Source: Clostridiales bacterium GWF2_38_85
Lineage (GTDB): Bacteria; Bacillota; Clostridia; Oscillospirales; CAG-382
Direction of reading: 5' to 3'
DNA: 64,000 nt
Assembly (NCBI GenBank): GCA_001797275.1
Contig: MGOY01000018.1
Span: 1-64,000, forward strand
Part shown: in pieces, positions 46,914-56,328 of the stretch
Layout: every line of letters starts with the position of its first letter
How positions within the stretch are numbered: the stretch's first letter is position 1
Translations under genes and position numbers: made by a program
The notes under the pieces: model-generated
Told to the model about the DNA's origin: nothing
What the model saw: the letters and a program-made list of their open reading frames with translations, nothing else
Databases searched by the model: none

Positions 46914-48266
46914 ATGGCTGTGACAAGTATGTGGGCGGTGCGGTCGCGGCTTGACCATTTGGTGGAGTATGTATCCAATACTGAGAAAACTCAAAATCCC
47001 GATTTTGGGGATTTGAAGTCAGTGATTGCATATGCAGGAACAGACTACAAAACCGAGCAGCGATACTATGTCAGCGGTATCAACTGCAACCCAAGCACAG
47101 CATATTCGGTAATGAGCGACGCGCTGACCATGAGCGACAAAAAACTCAGGGTGTTGGCGTACCACGGTTATCAGTCTTTTGCCAAGGGCGAAGTGACCGC
47201 CGAAACTGCACACGAAATCGGTGTGAAGCTGGCGCGGGAATTATGGGGTGAGCGCTTTCAAGTTTTGGTTGCCACCCACTTGAACACGTCGCATTATCAC
47301 AACCATTTTGTGCTTTGTTCCACATCGTATATAGACGGCTCACGCTTTCATTCTTGTACGGCTTCACGATTAAAAATGCAGGCAGTATCCGACCGACTAT
47401 GCCGCACTTATGAGCTTTCGGTTATCGACAATCCAAAGTTTGGTCGTACAAAGCACTATGGCGAAATTCAAGCGGAACGCGAGGGCAGACCCACATGGCG
47501 CAGCATCCTCAAAGCTGAGATTGACGAAGCTATTTTACAGTCTATGACCGAAAGCCAGCTTGTCGCCAATCTGAAAAAGCGCGGATATGAAGTTAAGTTA
47601 GGCAAAGACATTTCTGTCAGACCACCCGGCAAAGAGCGATTCTCACGTTTAGGTACAAAGCTCGGCGATGACTATTCCCGTCCTAATATTACAAAGCGTA
47701 TGCGGACGCAAGGTAGACCAAAGTTCCCAGAACCCGAACCCAAGCGGTCGGTCAAGGTGATGAAATTCAATGGAAATCTAAAAACTACAAAGAAGCTCAC
47801 AGGCTTCAGAGGTCTTTATATTCACTACCTCTATCTTTTGGGCAAGCTGCCGAAGAATCACCCACGCCCAATGTCAAAAGTCCACTTCCTTTATAGAGAG
47901 GACTGGATAAAGATTGATAAGATCTCAAAAGAAATTACGCTGCTCTGCCGTCATCGTATTGATACGCCAGAACAGCTTTTTTCATTTAAGACGGTACTGA
48001 CGGACGAAATAAAAACGCTCGCCGACCAGCGGCAGGGATTGCGGAACAGTATTCGCAGACCCAAAGATGAAGCGACCGTTGCAGAAGTCAAGGGACAAAT
48101 CGAACTGCTCTCCACCCGTATGGGTGAAGTGCGAAAGGAGGTGGTACTGTGCGACGACATTGCCGCACGTTCGCAGCTAATCAAAGAAAAGATGGAAAAA
48201 GTGCGACAAGAACAGGACCAAAATCTAAAAAGTAAGGAGAATAACCGTTATGACAAATTCAGGTGA
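46914..48266 (+). CDS. MobP/VirD2-type relaxase
   Basis: YVSNTEKTQNPDF..., VATHLNTSHYHNHFVLCSTSYIDGSRFH (HxH motif). Confidence 0.9.
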   Translation: MAVTSMWAVRSRLDHLVEYVSNTEKTQNPDFGDLKSVIAYAGTDYKTEQRYYVSGINCNPSTAYSVMSDALTMSDKKLRVLAYHGYQSFAKGEVTAETAHEIGVKLARELWGERFQVLVATHLNTSHYHNHFVLCSTSYIDGSRFHSCTASRLKMQAVSDRLCRTYELSVIDNPKFGRTKHYGEIQAEREGRPTWRSILKAEIDEAILQSMTESQLVANLKKRGYEVKLGKDISVRPPGKERFSRLGTKLGDDYSRPNITKRMRTQGRPKFPEPEPKRSVKVMKFNGNLKTTKKLTGFRGLYIHYLYLLGKLPKNHPRPMSKVHFLYREDWIKIDKISKEITLLCRHRIDTPEQLFSFKTVLTDEIKTLADQRQGLRNSIRRPKDEATVAEVKGQIELLSTRMGEVRKEVVLCDDIAARSQLIKEKMEKVRQEQDQNLKSKENNRYDKFR

Positions 48267-49077
48267 CGCGGCTGAACAGATTGTTCGAATCAGCTTAGAA
48301 GGTACTGACTACGCCATCCGCATTATCGGTTCCGGTGCAAAGAATATTGCGGCATTTCTGTTGGCGGCATTCAAAAGTGACGGCACGGACGGCAAGACGA
48401 AGCTCAAAGGCAAGGAGCGGCTGGTCAATATGCTAAAATCCGGCAAAGAAACGAAAATCTTTGCCATCAAAAACAGCGACCTCTCGATTTTCGCTAAGGA
48501 AGCCAAGCGATACGGCGTGGTTTATTGTGTACTCAAAGACAAGAACGGTACGCCGAACGGCACAGCCGAAATAATGGCAAAAGCCGAGGATGCAAGTAAA
48601 ATCAGTAGGATTATGGACAGGCTGGAATTTGCCGCCGTACCGCTGGCAACCGTTGAAACAACATCGGCAGAGCGCGAAGTTCCCGACATCGACGATACGG
48701 ACAAGATGCTTGACGAGCTTTTGAGCGACGACGGCAAGGTCAAGACAGACCAGCCCGAAGCAGATAAATCGACAAAATCTGTCGAAAAGGAGCAGCCAGA
48801 AAACCCTACCTTAGCGAGGAGCGAAGCAGAGCGTCCGTCCGAACCTCGCTCAGAGATGCAATCGCTATCCGCAGAGGATACACGGGCGACTAAAAAGCCA
48901 AAATCGGTAAAGGAGTTTTTGCGGGAGCGCACGGCACTGGGCGCAAAAAAGCAGCAGGACAAACAGCCCGACCTCACACGGCCGGAAACAAAGGCTACAA
49001 CGCAGAAAACTCCGCAACATCAACAGCCGCAAAGTCGCGGCAGAAAAAACAAATCCAATAAAAAGGAGCGTGGCTAA
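48250..49077 (+). CDS. PcfB-family (DUF3801-like) conjugation protein
   Basis: GSGAKNIAAFLLAAFKSDGTDGKTKLKGKERLVNMLKSGKETKIFAI. Confidence 0.8.
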   Translation: MTNSGDAAEQIVRISLEGTDYAIRIIGSGAKNIAAFLLAAFKSDGTDGKTKLKGKERLVNMLKSGKETKIFAIKNSDLSIFAKEAKRYGVVYCVLKDKNGTPNGTAEIMAKAEDASKISRIMDRLEFAAVPLATVETTSAEREVPDIDDTDKMLDELLSDDGKVKTDQPEADKSTKSVEKEQPENPTLARSEAERPSEPRSEMQSLSAEDTRATKKPKSVKEFLRERTALGAKKQQDKQPDLTRPETKATTQKTPQHQQPQSRGRKNKSNKKERG

Positions 49078-49993
49078 TATGCCAGAAAACTATGATGACC
49101 TTTTCCCCAATGTAGAGAAAACCGAAACAAAACCCTCGTCCGCACCGAAGGAGCGGCTATCCGACGAAGATTATGCGGTAAAGAAAAAGGCAGAGCGCGA
49201 TGATCTCTCTGATATTGCAAATCGAACAGAAGTGGAAGTAACTTCGGATAGCGGTAAGTTTCAGCAGTTTCTCAACACCCTCGCCCGATTTGAGCGGTAT
49301 TCTACGCAGAACGCTTTGCTGATTTTTGCTCAGCGACCTGCCGCAACCCGACTTGGCGATTTTGAGCATTGGAAAGCACAGGATACCTTTGTCAATAAGG
49401 GTGAACTGGGTATCGCCATCTTCGAGCCGGGCAAGGAGTACAAGCGCGAGGACGGCACAACAGGTGTGAGCATGAATATCAAAAGAGTATTTGACATCTC
49501 ACAAACCAACGCAAAAGACAAAGTAACACCTACGCCACAAGTAGAAATCCGCACTCTGCTCAAAGCTCTAATGAGCAACTCACCTGCGCCAATTAAGCTG
49601 GTTGACCATTTGCAGAACGGCGAGGGAGCGCATTACGATGAAGCACGAGATGTGATTGAGGTGGTGCGTGGACTTGACGGCGATAGTTTGTTCCGCTGTT
49701 TAGCACAGGAAATCTCATATGCCGAGCTTGACCATCAACCCACTGATACCCTGCAATGCAACGACAAAGGGTTTACCGCCTACGCCGCTTCGTATGCCAT
49801 CTGCGCCAAGTATGGTATTGACACCAAAGGCTATGACTTCGCTGAAGTAAAGGATTGTTTTACAGGGCGTGACGGCAAGGATATTCGTGGCGAATTAAAG
49901 AGCATTCGCGATACGGTGAACGATGTTGCTGTCCGAATGGCAAAGGGACTTGAACCGCAGAAAAAAGCCCCGACACAGGAGGTACGGTCATGA
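49070..49993 (+). CDS. ArdC-like ssDNA-binding/antirestriction-type protein
   Basis: KFQQFLNTLARFERYSTQNALLIFAQRPAATRLGDFEHWKAQDTFVNKGELGIAIFEPG. Confidence 0.75.
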   Translation: MANMPENYDDLFPNVEKTETKPSSAPKERLSDEDYAVKKKAERDDLSDIANRTEVEVTSDSGKFQQFLNTLARFERYSTQNALLIFAQRPAATRLGDFEHWKAQDTFVNKGELGIAIFEPGKEYKREDGTTGVSMNIKRVFDISQTNAKDKVTPTPQVEIRTLLKALMSNSPAPIKLVDHLQNGEGAHYDEARDVIEVVRGLDGDSLFRCLAQEISYAELDHQPTDTLQCNDKGFTAYAASYAICAKYGIDTKGYDFAEVKDCFTGRDGKDIRGELKSIRDTVNDVAVRMAKGLEPQKKAPTQEVRS

Positions 49994-50178
49994 GAGAAGA
50001 AGTTAAAATCATGGAACTTGACCGCTCCGAACAGGGTGCTGTGTTGACCGCACTGAACGACCTCCATAACAAACGAATCTCCGAGGGTAAATCCACCGAC
50101 ACGGTGGACGAACTCATAGAGGAACTGTTTACCGCCCCATCTAAAAATAAAAAGGTTCGTAGCTGTGAGGCGCGATAG
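49990..50178 (+). CDS. Small ICE hypothetical protein
   Basis: ORF overlapping neighbours by ATGA-type junctions. Confidence 0.5.
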   Translation: MREEVKIMELDRSEQGAVLTALNDLHNKRISEGKSTDTVDELIEELFTAPSKNKKVRSCEAR

Positions 50179-52084
50179 TCCCAAGCAAACGCTGCTCCTT
50201 GCCGCGCTTGGTTTGATACCCGTGATTTGGCTGGGGCTGATAATAGCTCCAGCTATATCAGGTGGATTACCCGAAATTCTCCAAAACCTGACGACGGCTT
50301 TGAATAATCCGTTAAATATTCAATGGTGCGGGGACAGTGTAAAAACTGTCCTCTTATTTATTGCCGTTTATGGAATGAGTATCGGTATATATCTTTCTAC
50401 CAAGCGCAATTACCGCCGTCGCGAGGAACATGGTTCCGCAAAATGGGGCGAAGCGGCAACCATCAATAGGCGGTATAGGGATAAAACGTTTGCTGAAAAC
50501 AAACTGCTCACCCAAAACGTCCGCATGGGGTTCAATGTGAAAAAGCACAGGCGCAATCTGAATGTGTTGATTTGCGGCGGCTCCGGTTCGGGCAAAACGA
50601 GATTCTACGCCAAACCGAACGTCATGCAATGCAACTCGTCTATGGTTATACTCGACCCAAAAGGCGAAATTCTCCGTGATACAGGACACCTACTGGAAAG
50701 CAATGGCGCTCAAGTGAAGGTGTTGGACTTAATCAATATGGAAAAGTCTTATTGCTATAACCCCTTCGTCTATCTACACAGCGATACCGACGTACAGAAG
50801 CTCGTTACCAATCTATTTAAGGCGACCACCCCAAAGGGCAGCCAGTCACAAGACCCATTTTGGGACACTTCGGCTTCCATGCTTTTATCCGCACTTATCT
50901 TTTATTTGCGGCATGAAGCCCCGGAGGACGAGCAGAATTTCGGCATGGTGATGGAAATGCTCCGTGCCGCCGACACCAGAGAGGATGACGAGGACTTCCG
51001 TTCACCGCTGGATGATCTGTTTGATATTCTCGAATCGGAAGAACCTAACCACATCGCGGTGAAGTATTACAAACTCTATCGTAAGGGCAGCGGTAAGACA
51101 TTAAAGTCTATCCAAATCACCCTTGCCGCGAGATTAGAGAAGTTCAACCTTGAAGAAATGGAGAAGCTGACCGCTACAGACGAACTGGACATTGTGAAAA
51201 TGGGGACGGTGAAAACTGCGCTGTTTGTTATCATTCCTGACAGCGATACCAGCTTTAATTTTCTTGTCAGTATTCTCTACACGCAGCTATTCCAGACCTT
51301 GTTCTATCAAGCTGACCACGTTCATCGTGGAGCGTTGCCAACCCATGTTCACTTTATTATGGACGAATTTGCGAATGTTGCCTTGCCTGATGACTTTGAG
51401 AAAGATCTATCCACCATGCGTTCACGCGGTGTGTCAGTGTCGATTATCCTGCAAAACCTCGCACAACTTAAAGCTTTGTTTGAAAAAGCGTGGGAATCAA
51501 TCATTGGCAACTGCGACGAATTTCTCTATTTGGGCGGCAACGAGCAAAGTACCCACAAGTATGTTTCTGAGCTGCTCGGCAAGGAAACCATTGACACAAA
51601 CACCTTTGGGCATTCCAGCGGGCGAAACGGCAATTACAGCACGAACTTTCAAAACAGCGGGCGTGAACTCTTAACCCCGGACGAGGTTCGGATGTTGGAT
51701 AACCGTTACGCTCTTTTATTTATCCGTGGCGAAAGACCTGTGCAGGATGAAAAGTTTGATATTCTGCACCACCCCTGCGTTTCCAGCACTACGGATGGTC
51801 GCGGTCTGCCGTATGACCACGGCGAAGAAAATCGTTCCAACGGTATGTTGCAGTTTATACGGCTAACAACGCCACCTGAAAAGGAAACTGGAACGCCGGA
51901 AGAAATGGCATCCACCTATGTACTCTATTCCGAAACGGATTTAGAGAATTTATTTGATGAAAAGGAGAACCAAAACAATGAAAAGTCTCAAAAACAAGCT
52001 CCACAAGCTGTTCCACCCCGAAAGAAACCAAAGCCGCAAGAAGACCGAGGCGACAAGCCAGTTTATCCAGAACGGCGGCGTTAA
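50165..52084 (+). CDS. VirD4/TraG-type coupling protein
   Basis: LICGGSGSGKTRFYAKPNVMQCNSSMVILDPKGEILRDTGHLLE; HFIMDEFANVALPDDFEKDLSTMRSRGVSVSIILQN. Confidence 0.93.
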   Translation: MRRDSPKQTLLLAALGLIPVIWLGLIIAPAISGGLPEILQNLTTALNNPLNIQWCGDSVKTVLLFIAVYGMSIGIYLSTKRNYRRREEHGSAKWGEAATINRRYRDKTFAENKLLTQNVRMGFNVKKHRRNLNVLICGGSGSGKTRFYAKPNVMQCNSSMVILDPKGEILRDTGHLLESNGAQVKVLDLINMEKSYCYNPFVYLHSDTDVQKLVTNLFKATTPKGSQSQDPFWDTSASMLLSALIFYLRHEAPEDEQNFGMVMEMLRAADTREDDEDFRSPLDDLFDILESEEPNHIAVKYYKLYRKGSGKTLKSIQITLAARLEKFNLEEMEKLTATDELDIVKMGTVKTALFVIIPDSDTSFNFLVSILYTQLFQTLFYQADHVHRGALPTHVHFIMDEFANVALPDDFEKDLSTMRSRGVSVSIILQNLAQLKALFEKAWESIIGNCDEFLYLGGNEQSTHKYVSELLGKETIDTNTFGHSSGRNGNYSTNFQNSGRELLTPDEVRMLDNRYALLFIRGERPVQDEKFDILHHPCVSSTTDGRGLPYDHGEENRSNGMLQFIRLTTPPEKETGTPEEMASTYVLYSETDLENLFDEKENQNNEKSQKQAPQAVPPRKKPKPQEDRGDKPVYPERRR

Positions 52085-52382
52085 GCGCGGTTTCCGCATT
52101 TATACTGTGACTGTGCTGGCTTTGACCATTATCCTTTCCTGCGGTATGACCGCCTTTGCCGCTACCGACGACCCTCTGACGGTTGTAAACAATCTGAGCG
52201 ACTTTATTTTCGGCTTGATTCGCGCAATCGGTATGATTTTGCTGGGGTTCGGCGTCGTACAAATCGGTCTGAGCCTGAAAAGCCACGACCCAAGCCAGCG
52301 AGCCAACGGCTTTCTGACCTTGGCTGGCGGTGTTGTCATTACCTTTGCTAAGGAAATTTTAACCCTTATCACAGGAGGTTAA
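51978..52382 (+). CDS. Maff2/VirB2-TrbC-like small membrane protein
   Basis: TAFAATDDPLTVVNNLSDFIFGLIRAIGMILLGFGVVQIGLSLKSHDPSQRANGFLTLAGG. Confidence 0.75.
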   Translation: MKSLKNKLHKLFHPERNQSRKKTEATSQFIQNGGVKRGFRIYTVTVLALTIILSCGMTAFAATDDPLTVVNNLSDFIFGLIRAIGMILLGFGVVQIGLSLKSHDPSQRANGFLTLAGGVVITFAKEILTLITGG

Positions 52383-52387
52383 TGACG

Positions 52388-52606
52388 ATGGACAACTATA
52401 TTTGTAAATGTGAATGTCACATCCATTCCCTCGACGGTGGGCTTGCGGAGGCGACCATCCTTGCAAAGACCGGTGATAACCAGTATTTGGCGCAATATGG
52501 TGATGTGAAATGCACCGCCATCTACAACCCATTTGTGGGTAAATATTTTGTCGATGATAAATACGGGATTGTGCGTGACAAAAAGCCAGTAAGCCGAGAA
52601 CGATGA
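52388..52606 (+). CDS. Small ICE hypothetical protein
   Basis: Intact ORF between Maff2- and VirB6-like genes. Confidence 0.5.
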   Translation: MDNYICKCECHIHSLDGGLAEATILAKTGDNQYLAQYGDVKCTAIYNPFVGKYFVDDKYGIVRDKKPVSRER

Positions 52607-52679
52607 GGGTAAGAAATCAGGGGCAGGCTGTCCACCACAGCTTGCCCTATCTTTTCAAGGAAAGCGAGGTGGTCATTTA

Positions 52680-53510
52680 ATGAGTTGGGTTACAGATAAC
52701 CTTGTAAATGCGCTGGATACTTGGAACAGCAAATTAGCCGAGATGTGGCAGTTAATCACGCAATCCCCTGAAACCTTTAAGGGCGGGACGATTTGGAATG
52801 TAATTGTTAACATCCACGACGCAGTTAAAGGAATCGGGCTGGGATTGTTAGTTCTGTTCTTTGTTGTTGGTGTGGTCAAGACCTGCGGAAGCTTTGCAGA
52901 AGTGAAGAAGCCTGAACACGCCATAAAATTGTTCATACGGTTTATTCTTGCAAAAGCCGTCGTGACCTATGGGCTGGAACTGATGATAGCACTCTTTAAG
53001 ATAGTGCAGGGACTAATGTCTACCATCATGGCAGCATCGGGAATCGGCGGCGCAACACAGACCGTATTACCAGATAGTATCAGAACCGCAATCGACAACT
53101 GCGGTTTTTTTGAATCTATTCCTCTTTGGGCGGTGACTTTGATAGGCGGACTTTTTATCACGGTGCTTTCGTTCGTGATGATTATGAGCGTGTATGGGAG
53201 ATTTTTTAAGCTCTACCTCTACACCGCTATTGCCCCTGTTCCACTGTCCAGCTTTGCGGGAGAACCGAGTCAATCAGTTGGAAAATCGTTTATCAAAAGT
53301 TATTGTGCCGTCTGCTTAGAGGGCGCAATTATCGTGCTTGCCTGTATCATCTTTTCGCTGTTTGCGTCAAGCCCTCCGTCCGTTGACCCCAGTGCGGCGG
53401 CAGTAACACAGGTGTGGACGTATGTTGGGGAATTATGTTTCAACCTCTTGGTTCTGGTCGGCACGGTCAAAATGGCTGACCGCGTTGTTCGGGAACTCAT
53501 GGGGCTGTAA
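52680..53510 (+). CDS. VirB6/TrbL-like T4SS membrane protein
   Basis: Multi-TM; YGRFFKLYLYTAIAPVPLSSFAGEPSQSVGKSFIKSYCAVCLEGAIIVLAC. Confidence 0.8.
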   Translation: MSWVTDNLVNALDTWNSKLAEMWQLITQSPETFKGGTIWNVIVNIHDAVKGIGLGLLVLFFVVGVVKTCGSFAEVKKPEHAIKLFIRFILAKAVVTYGLELMIALFKIVQGLMSTIMAASGIGGATQTVLPDSIRTAIDNCGFFESIPLWAVTLIGGLFITVLSFVMIMSVYGRFFKLYLYTAIAPVPLSSFAGEPSQSVGKSFIKSYCAVCLEGAIIVLACIIFSLFASSPPSVDPSAAAVTQVWTYVGELCFNLLVLVGTVKMADRVVRELMGL

Positions 53511-53527
53511 AGAATGGAGGAATCAAA

Positions 53528-53866
53528 ATGGAGGTCAAAATCAACCGCGAAATACGCGATTATACCGAGAGTATGTTCTTCGGTTTGAGCTTGCGGCAAT
53601 TTATCTTTTCAGTCCTCTCCATCGTTGTCGCCGTAGGTATTTACTTTGGATTGAAAGACCATCTCGGCACAGAAACCGTGTCGTGGATGTGTATTGTGGG
53701 AGCTGCACCATTCGCCGCAATTGGCTTTATCAAGTACCACGCTATGACCGCTGAGCAGTTTGCTTGGGCATGGCTAAAATCCGAGTTCATCATGCCACGC
53801 AGATTAACTTTTGGTGCGGCGAACACTTACTACGAAACCATTAAAGGAGGGCTACACCTTGATTAA
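53528..53866 (+). CDS. PrgI-family T4SS protein (VirB3-like)
   Basis: KINREIRDYTESMFFGLSLRQFIFSVLSIVVAVGIYF. Confidence 0.85.
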   Translation: MEVKINREIRDYTESMFFGLSLRQFIFSVLSIVVAVGIYFGLKDHLGTETVSWMCIVGAAPFAAIGFIKYHAMTAEQFAWAWLKSEFIMPRRLTFGAANTYYETIKGGLHLD

Positions 53867-56210
53867 AACACTCAAAAACTTATTTAAGCAGGACAGGGAG
53901 CGGTTTTCAGTTCCTAAAACTGTACAGCAAGCTATACCGATTACCGCCGTCTATGAGGACGGCATTTTTCTTGTCGGTAAGAAATACAGCAGAACCTTTC
54001 GATTTGACGACATCAACTACGCCGTGGCTTCCAAAGAAGATAAAGAAGCCATGTTTTTGGAGTACAGCGAATTGTTAAACTCTCTCGACAGCGGTGCGAC
54101 CACAAAAATCACCATCAATAACCGTCGTATCAACAAGAGTGACTTTGAAAAAACCATTCTGATTCCGTTCTGTGAGGACAGTCTGGACATCTACCGTAAG
54201 GAGTACAATCAAATGTTGCTCGATAAGATTCAGGGCGGCAATGGGATTGTTCAAGAGAAATATATCACGGTAAGTGTAGCGAAAAAAGATGTCGAGGAAG
54301 CGAGGTCGTACTTCGCCCGCATCGGCACAGATTTGATTACCCACTTCAACCGTTTGGGTTCGGTTTGCGTAGAACTGGATGCAACCGACCGCCTGCGTAT
54401 CTTCCACGACTTCTACCGCGTAGGCGAAGAAACCAACTTTCGTTTTGATCTCTCCGAAACCATGCGTAAAGGTCACGATTTTAGAGATTTCATTTGCCCT
54501 GATACGTTGGAATACGAGCGTGACTGCTTCCGAGTCGGCGACAAATGGGGGCGCGTTCTGTTCCTTCGCGAGTATGCTTCTTTTATCAAGGATAGTATGG
54601 TCAGTGAGCTTTGTGACCTCAATCGCAACATGATGTTTTCCGCTGACATTATCCCTGTGCCAACCGACGAAGCGGTGCGCGAGGTAGAAAACCGCCTTTT
54701 AGGGGTAGAAACAAACATCACCAATTGGCAAAGAAAACAAAATCAGAACAACAATTTTTCTGCTGTCATTCCCTATGACATGGAGCAGCAACGAAAAGAA
54801 AGCAAGGAGTTTTTGGACGACCTCACAACTCGCGACCAGCGCATGATGTTCGCTGTGGTCACGCTCGTTCACATTGCCGACAGCCGTGACCAGCTTGACA
54901 GCGATACTGAAGCACTTTTGACTACCGCCCGTAAGCACCTCTGTCAATTCGCGGCGCTTAAATATCAGCAACAGGACGGCTTGAATACCGTTCTACCCTT
55001 TGGACTGAGGAAGATTAACGCTCTGCGAACACTTACGACTGAGAGCCTTGCAGTGCTGATACCTTTCAGAGCGCAGGAAATTAATCATAGTGGCGGCGTG
55101 TATCAGGGCGTAAATGTTATCAGCAAGAACCCAATATTCGTAAACCGCCTGAATCTATTGAACGGCAATGGGTTCATTTTCGGCGTTCCCGGTTCGGGCA
55201 AGTCCATGACCGCTAAGCGTGAAATCTCCAACATTATGCTGGCGAATCCCAATGCCGACATTATCATCATTGACCCTGAACGCGAGTATTCGCCCTTGGT
55301 CAACGCTTTCGGCGGTGAGGTAATTAAGATTTCCGCAACAAGCGGCAATCACATTAACACAATGGATATGAACGAGGCATACGGTGACGGCGCAAACCCT
55401 GTTATCCTCAAATCCGAGTTTATTCTGTCACTCTGCGAACAGCTTATCGGCGGAACAAATCTCGGTGCAAAACAGAAATCCCTTATCGACCGCTGTACGG
55501 CGAATGTCTACAAGGAATATATGCAACGAGGGTACAAAGGTAAAGTGCCGACCCTGCGGGACTTCCGTGAGGAACTGATGAAACAGAAAGAGCCAGAAGC
55601 AAAAGAAATCGCGCTTGCTATTGAGCTTTTCACAGACGGTTCGCTCAACACATTCGCCAAGGAAACCAATGTGGATGTGAATAACCGCTTGATTTGCTAT
55701 GACATTCTCGACTTAGGCAAGCAACTTCAGCCAATTGGTATGCTTGTGGTATTGGACAACATTCTCAACCGAATCACCGCAAACCGTGCCAAAGGTCGCA
55801 ACACCTTCATCTTTATTGATGAAATCTATCTCCTTTTTGCTCACGAGTACAGTGCAAACTTCTTGTTCACCTTGTGGAAACGTGTCCGCAAATACGGTGC
55901 ATTTTGTACTGGCATTACGCAGAATGTGGAAGATATGCTGAGAAGCCCTACTGCCCGGACAATGCTGGCAAACTCTGAGTTTATTATCATGCTCAATCAG
56001 GCGAGTACGGATAGACTGGAACTTGCCAAGCTGCTAAATATCTCTGACTTGCAGATGAGCTATATCACCAATGTGGATGCTGGCAACGGCTTAATCAAGG
56101 TCGGCTCAGCTCTCGTACCATTTACCGACAGGCAACCCCGAAATTCTCTCTACCGCCTGATGACGACTAAACCCAGCGAGATCAAGCCGTGCGGCGAGCA
56201 GGCAGAATGA
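53859..56210 (+). CDS. VirB4-like T4SS ATPase
   Basis: GFIFGVPGSGKSMTAKREISNIMLANPNADIIIIDPEREYSPLV; TFIFIDEIYLLFAHEYSANFLFTLWKRVRKYG; TTG start. Confidence 0.93.
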   Translation: MIKTLKNLFKQDRERFSVPKTVQQAIPITAVYEDGIFLVGKKYSRTFRFDDINYAVASKEDKEAMFLEYSELLNSLDSGATTKITINNRRINKSDFEKTILIPFCEDSLDIYRKEYNQMLLDKIQGGNGIVQEKYITVSVAKKDVEEARSYFARIGTDLITHFNRLGSVCVELDATDRLRIFHDFYRVGEETNFRFDLSETMRKGHDFRDFICPDTLEYERDCFRVGDKWGRVLFLREYASFIKDSMVSELCDLNRNMMFSADIIPVPTDEAVREVENRLLGVETNITNWQRKQNQNNNFSAVIPYDMEQQRKESKEFLDDLTTRDQRMMFAVVTLVHIADSRDQLDSDTEALLTTARKHLCQFAALKYQQQDGLNTVLPFGLRKINALRTLTTESLAVLIPFRAQEINHSGGVYQGVNVISKNPIFVNRLNLLNGNGFIFGVPGSGKSMTAKREISNIMLANPNADIIIIDPEREYSPLVNAFGGEVIKISATSGNHINTMDMNEAYGDGANPVILKSEFILSLCEQLIGGTNLGAKQKSLIDRCTANVYKEYMQRGYKGKVPTLRDFREELMKQKEPEAKEIALAIELFTDGSLNTFAKETNVDVNNRLICYDILDLGKQLQPIGMLVVLDNILNRITANRAKGRNTFIFIDEIYLLFAHEYSANFLFTLWKRVRKYGAFCTGITQNVEDMLRSPTARTMLANSEFIIMLNQASTDRLELAKLLNISDLQMSYITNVDAGNGLIKVGSALVPFTDRQPRNSLYRLMTTKPSEIKPCGEQAE

Positions 56211-56328
56211 TGAAAAAGGAATTGAGAATTACGGTGTCGGTTAATCGCCTGCTGGTTGTCGCAAAACGAATATCTCCGTCAAATTAGCTTGATTTGACGG
56301 AGATAAATTTCTGATTAAGGAGGTGAAA

